From positions 1-6,255 of the forward strand of contig JAUIJQ010000210.1 in NCBI GenBank assembly GCA_030431165.1: a stretch of 6,255 nucleotides of DNA, read 5' to 3'. Of the stretch, positions 4,981 to 6,255 are shown piece by piece. The notes beneath the pieces are model-generated. The model worked only from the letters and a program-made list of their open reading frames with translations, was not told the origin of the DNA and ran no database searches. Both the position numbers and the translations under genes were made by a program. Origin of the DNA: Rhodothermia bacterium. GTDB lineage: Bacteria > Bacteroidota > Rhodothermia > Rhodothermales > JABDKH01. Positions within the stretch are counted from its first letter, which is position 1, and every line of letters starts with the position of its first letter.

Positions 4981-6054
4981 ATGCGCGAGCTCCCATCCCT
5001 CATCAGTGGGTTATACGAAGCAAGTCTTGATGATCAGGCTGTGCCTCAGCTCCTGCAGCTATTGCAGCGCGCATTCGACTCCCAAAATGCAACCTTTGCG
5101 TTTGTTGATCGCGTGGCTGACCAGGGCGTATATCAACCGAACAACATTCCCGCCAACGCAGCCGCACGGTATTTGCAGGAGTCCGAGATGGATTCCCGGG
5201 TGACCACAGTGAGAAAGCGTTCCCCTTCAACATTCGCAGTATTGGAAGCTGACGTGTGCGATCAACGGAGCTTTCGGTCTGATTACATATACGAAACCTA
5301 CTTCAATCCCTATGACATGGAGTGGATGATGGCGGTAGGTTGTATGGACATCGCGGGTTGCGATCTATACTTGGTTCTCAATCGCTCATCCCGAGTGCCG
5401 GAATTCGATGACCAAGACAGGGACCGCCTCTGGAAGCTAGCTCCGTACGTGGAGCGCATGTTGAGAATCAGCGTCAACCGCCGCAACGAGCGCACCCTGG
5501 CCGACCAGATTCCACAAATCATCGTAGACGCGCAGAGCCGTCTTGTTCGCGCAAACGACGCTGCAGACAGCATCCTCCGTTCTGAGTGTATCGTCTCGCT
5601 ACGCCGCGGGCGCCTGGTGCTCAGCCGATGGCACGCGAGCCAACAAGCGCTGTTTGAGCGCATGGTGTTTGATGCTGCAGCACTATGGCAAGCTCCACAG
5701 AGCTACGCTCCGCTGTCCCTGACCGACGACACCAACCGGCACTACCGTATCTCTGCTCATCCCAGTGTGCATGTGGACGATCTGGGCGTACGCCAACATC
5801 ACGTCACCATACTGATCGTTGATATGCAGGTCTCCGAAGCACTTCCCAAGCTGTCGCAACTCGACCTGACGGACAGCGAACAGGATGTGCTGCAGCTATT
5901 TCTCGCAGGCCTGCCCATGCGAGAAATAGCCAAGAAACGCAGCCGGTCGATTCACACAGTACGCACCCAATTCAAGGCGATCATGCGCAAGTGCTCAGTG
6001 AACACACAGGCGGAGCTGGTTCGGTTTCTGCATCGGGGAAGCAGCGCGACATAG
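4981..6054 (+). CDS. LuxR-type transcriptional regulator C (357 aa)
   Basis: A cytoplasmic DNA-binding regulator with the same layout as regulator A. Residues 295-353 are the LuxR/GerE helix-turn-helix: LTDSEQDVLQLFLAGLP, REIAKKRSRS, recognition helix IHTVRTQFKAIMRKCSV, then NTQAELVRFL. The TVRTQxKAxMRK signature is shared with regulator A (TVRTQLKAAMRK) more closely than with stub B (TVRTHTKRLLVK), so A and C are probably relatives. Residues about 6-165 are the N-terminal region (LISGLYEASLDDQAVPQLLQ, then LAPYVERMLRI). Residues about 176-215 are PAS-like (QIPQIIVDAQSRLVRAND, then LRRGRLVLSR). No receiver or autoinducer domain is evident, so the signal is unknown. The ATG at 4981 is the first possible start after an in-frame TAA at 4924, and LYEASLDD starts eleven residues in. 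No Shine-Dalgarno is visible upstream (CCTCACGTAATC precedes the ATG). It is transcribed divergently from stub B and regulator A. Confidence 0.93.
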   Translation: MRELPSLISGLYEASLDDQAVPQLLQLLQRAFDSQNATFAFVDRVADQGVYQPNNIPANAAARYLQESEMDSRVTTVRKRSPSTFAVLEADVCDQRSFRSDYIYETYFNPYDMEWMMAVGCMDIAGCDLYLVLNRSSRVPEFDDQDRDRLWKLAPYVERMLRISVNRRNERTLADQIPQIIVDAQSRLVRANDAADSILRSECIVSLRRGRLVLSRWHASQQALFERMVFDAAALWQAPQSYAPLSLTDDTNRHYRISAHPSVHVDDLGVRQHHVTILIVDMQVSEALPKLSQLDLTDSEQDVLQLFLAGLPMREIAKKRSRSIHTVRTQFKAIMRKCSVNTQAELVRFLHRGSSAT

Positions 6055-6067
6055 TACTGCAACTCCG

Positions 6068-6094
6068 AGCGTACCAGCTGACTACCGGTACGCT
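6068..6094. terminator. Inverted repeat between convergent genes, possible terminator
   Basis: AGCGTACC (6068-6075) and GGTACGCT (6087-6094) form a perfect 8-bp stem with an 11-base loop, 14 bases after the regulator C stop. There is no T run on either side, so an intrinsic terminator is only suggested by its position between convergent genes. Confidence 0.35.
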
Positions 6095-6150
6095 GCACTC
6101 GCGGACATTCTGACACTCACTCAGGCCGCAGCAGCCCCTGCCACACCCTC

Positions 6151-6255
6151 TCAGTTCCCATTCACCTGCGCCCCATACATCCGCAGCCACGCCTTGTTAC
6201 TCTGCACCGTCACATAGCGACCCGACGTGCCCGCCGGCAACGCACACGTGCGCAG
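6151..6255 (-). CDS. C-terminal fragment of a convergent gene, possibly a carbohydrate-binding-like domain
   Basis: The minus-strand frame is open from the window edge to a TGA at 6153-6151, giving 34 residues ending GRYVTVQSNKAWLRMYGAQV then NGN. The segment CALPAGTSGRYVTVQS followed by WLRMYGAQVNG resembles the closing strands of F5/8 type C (discoidin-like) or related lectin-like domains, which often end with GRYV, a strand, then a V-Y-G-type strand at the C-terminus. That resemblance is by eye and the fragment is short. It converges on regulator C with 96 bases between stops. The start and the rest of the protein lie outside the window. Confidence 0.55.
   Translation of the reverse strand: MRTCALPAGTSGRYVTVQSNKAWLRMYGAQVNGN

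Noticed and set aside
5981..6190. A 69-codon minus-strand open frame at the end of regulator C
   Set aside because: It overlaps the conserved C-terminus of regulator C and lies in a different frame from the credible C-terminal fragment ending at 6151.

Overview
The window comes from a bacterial chromosome, most likely a Pseudomonadota (proteobacterial) genome of moderately high GC. The clues are GC-rich codon use, a cluster of LuxR-type regulators with an extra N-terminal sensor-like region, and a large secreted repeat protein built from WD40-like and cadherin-like modules. The sequence does not fix the genus. No rRNA, tRNA, CRISPR array, transposase or integrase is visible.

Layout. Positions 1-2147 (minus strand) carry the first 715 codons of a very large secreted protein. 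It has a signal peptide, then seven 58-residue WD40/PD40-like blades, then at least three 90-residue cadherin-like or bacterial Ig-like repeats, and it runs off the left edge without a stop. Positions 2148-3044 are about 900 bases with no convincing gene, forming the upstream region of the repeat protein. Positions 3045-4175 (minus, GTG start) encode a 376-residue LuxR-type regulator (here regulator A). Positions 4176-4496 are non-coding and hold the second copy of a 24-base motif first seen at 2457. Positions 4497-4718 (minus) encode an orphan 73-residue LuxR DNA-binding domain with no N-terminal half (stub B). Positions 4719-4980 form a divergent control region with a perfect 12-base palindrome. 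Positions 4981-6054 (plus) encode a second full-length LuxR-type regulator of 357 residues (regulator C). The right edge (6151-6255, minus) holds the last 34 codons of another protein, convergent with regulator C.

How it may work together. Three LuxR-type DNA-binding domains sit within 3 kb, upstream of a putative surface or secreted protein gene that reads in the same direction as two of them. A 24-base element (23 of 24 identical) lies about 280-330 bases upstream of the repeat-protein start and about 255-275 bases upstream of the regulator A start, in the same orientation. The simplest inference is that one regulator controls both the repeat protein and regulator A through this site. This is untested. 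The most notable observations are that shared element, the internal duplication history of the propeller and cadherin-like arrays, and the orphan HTH domain.
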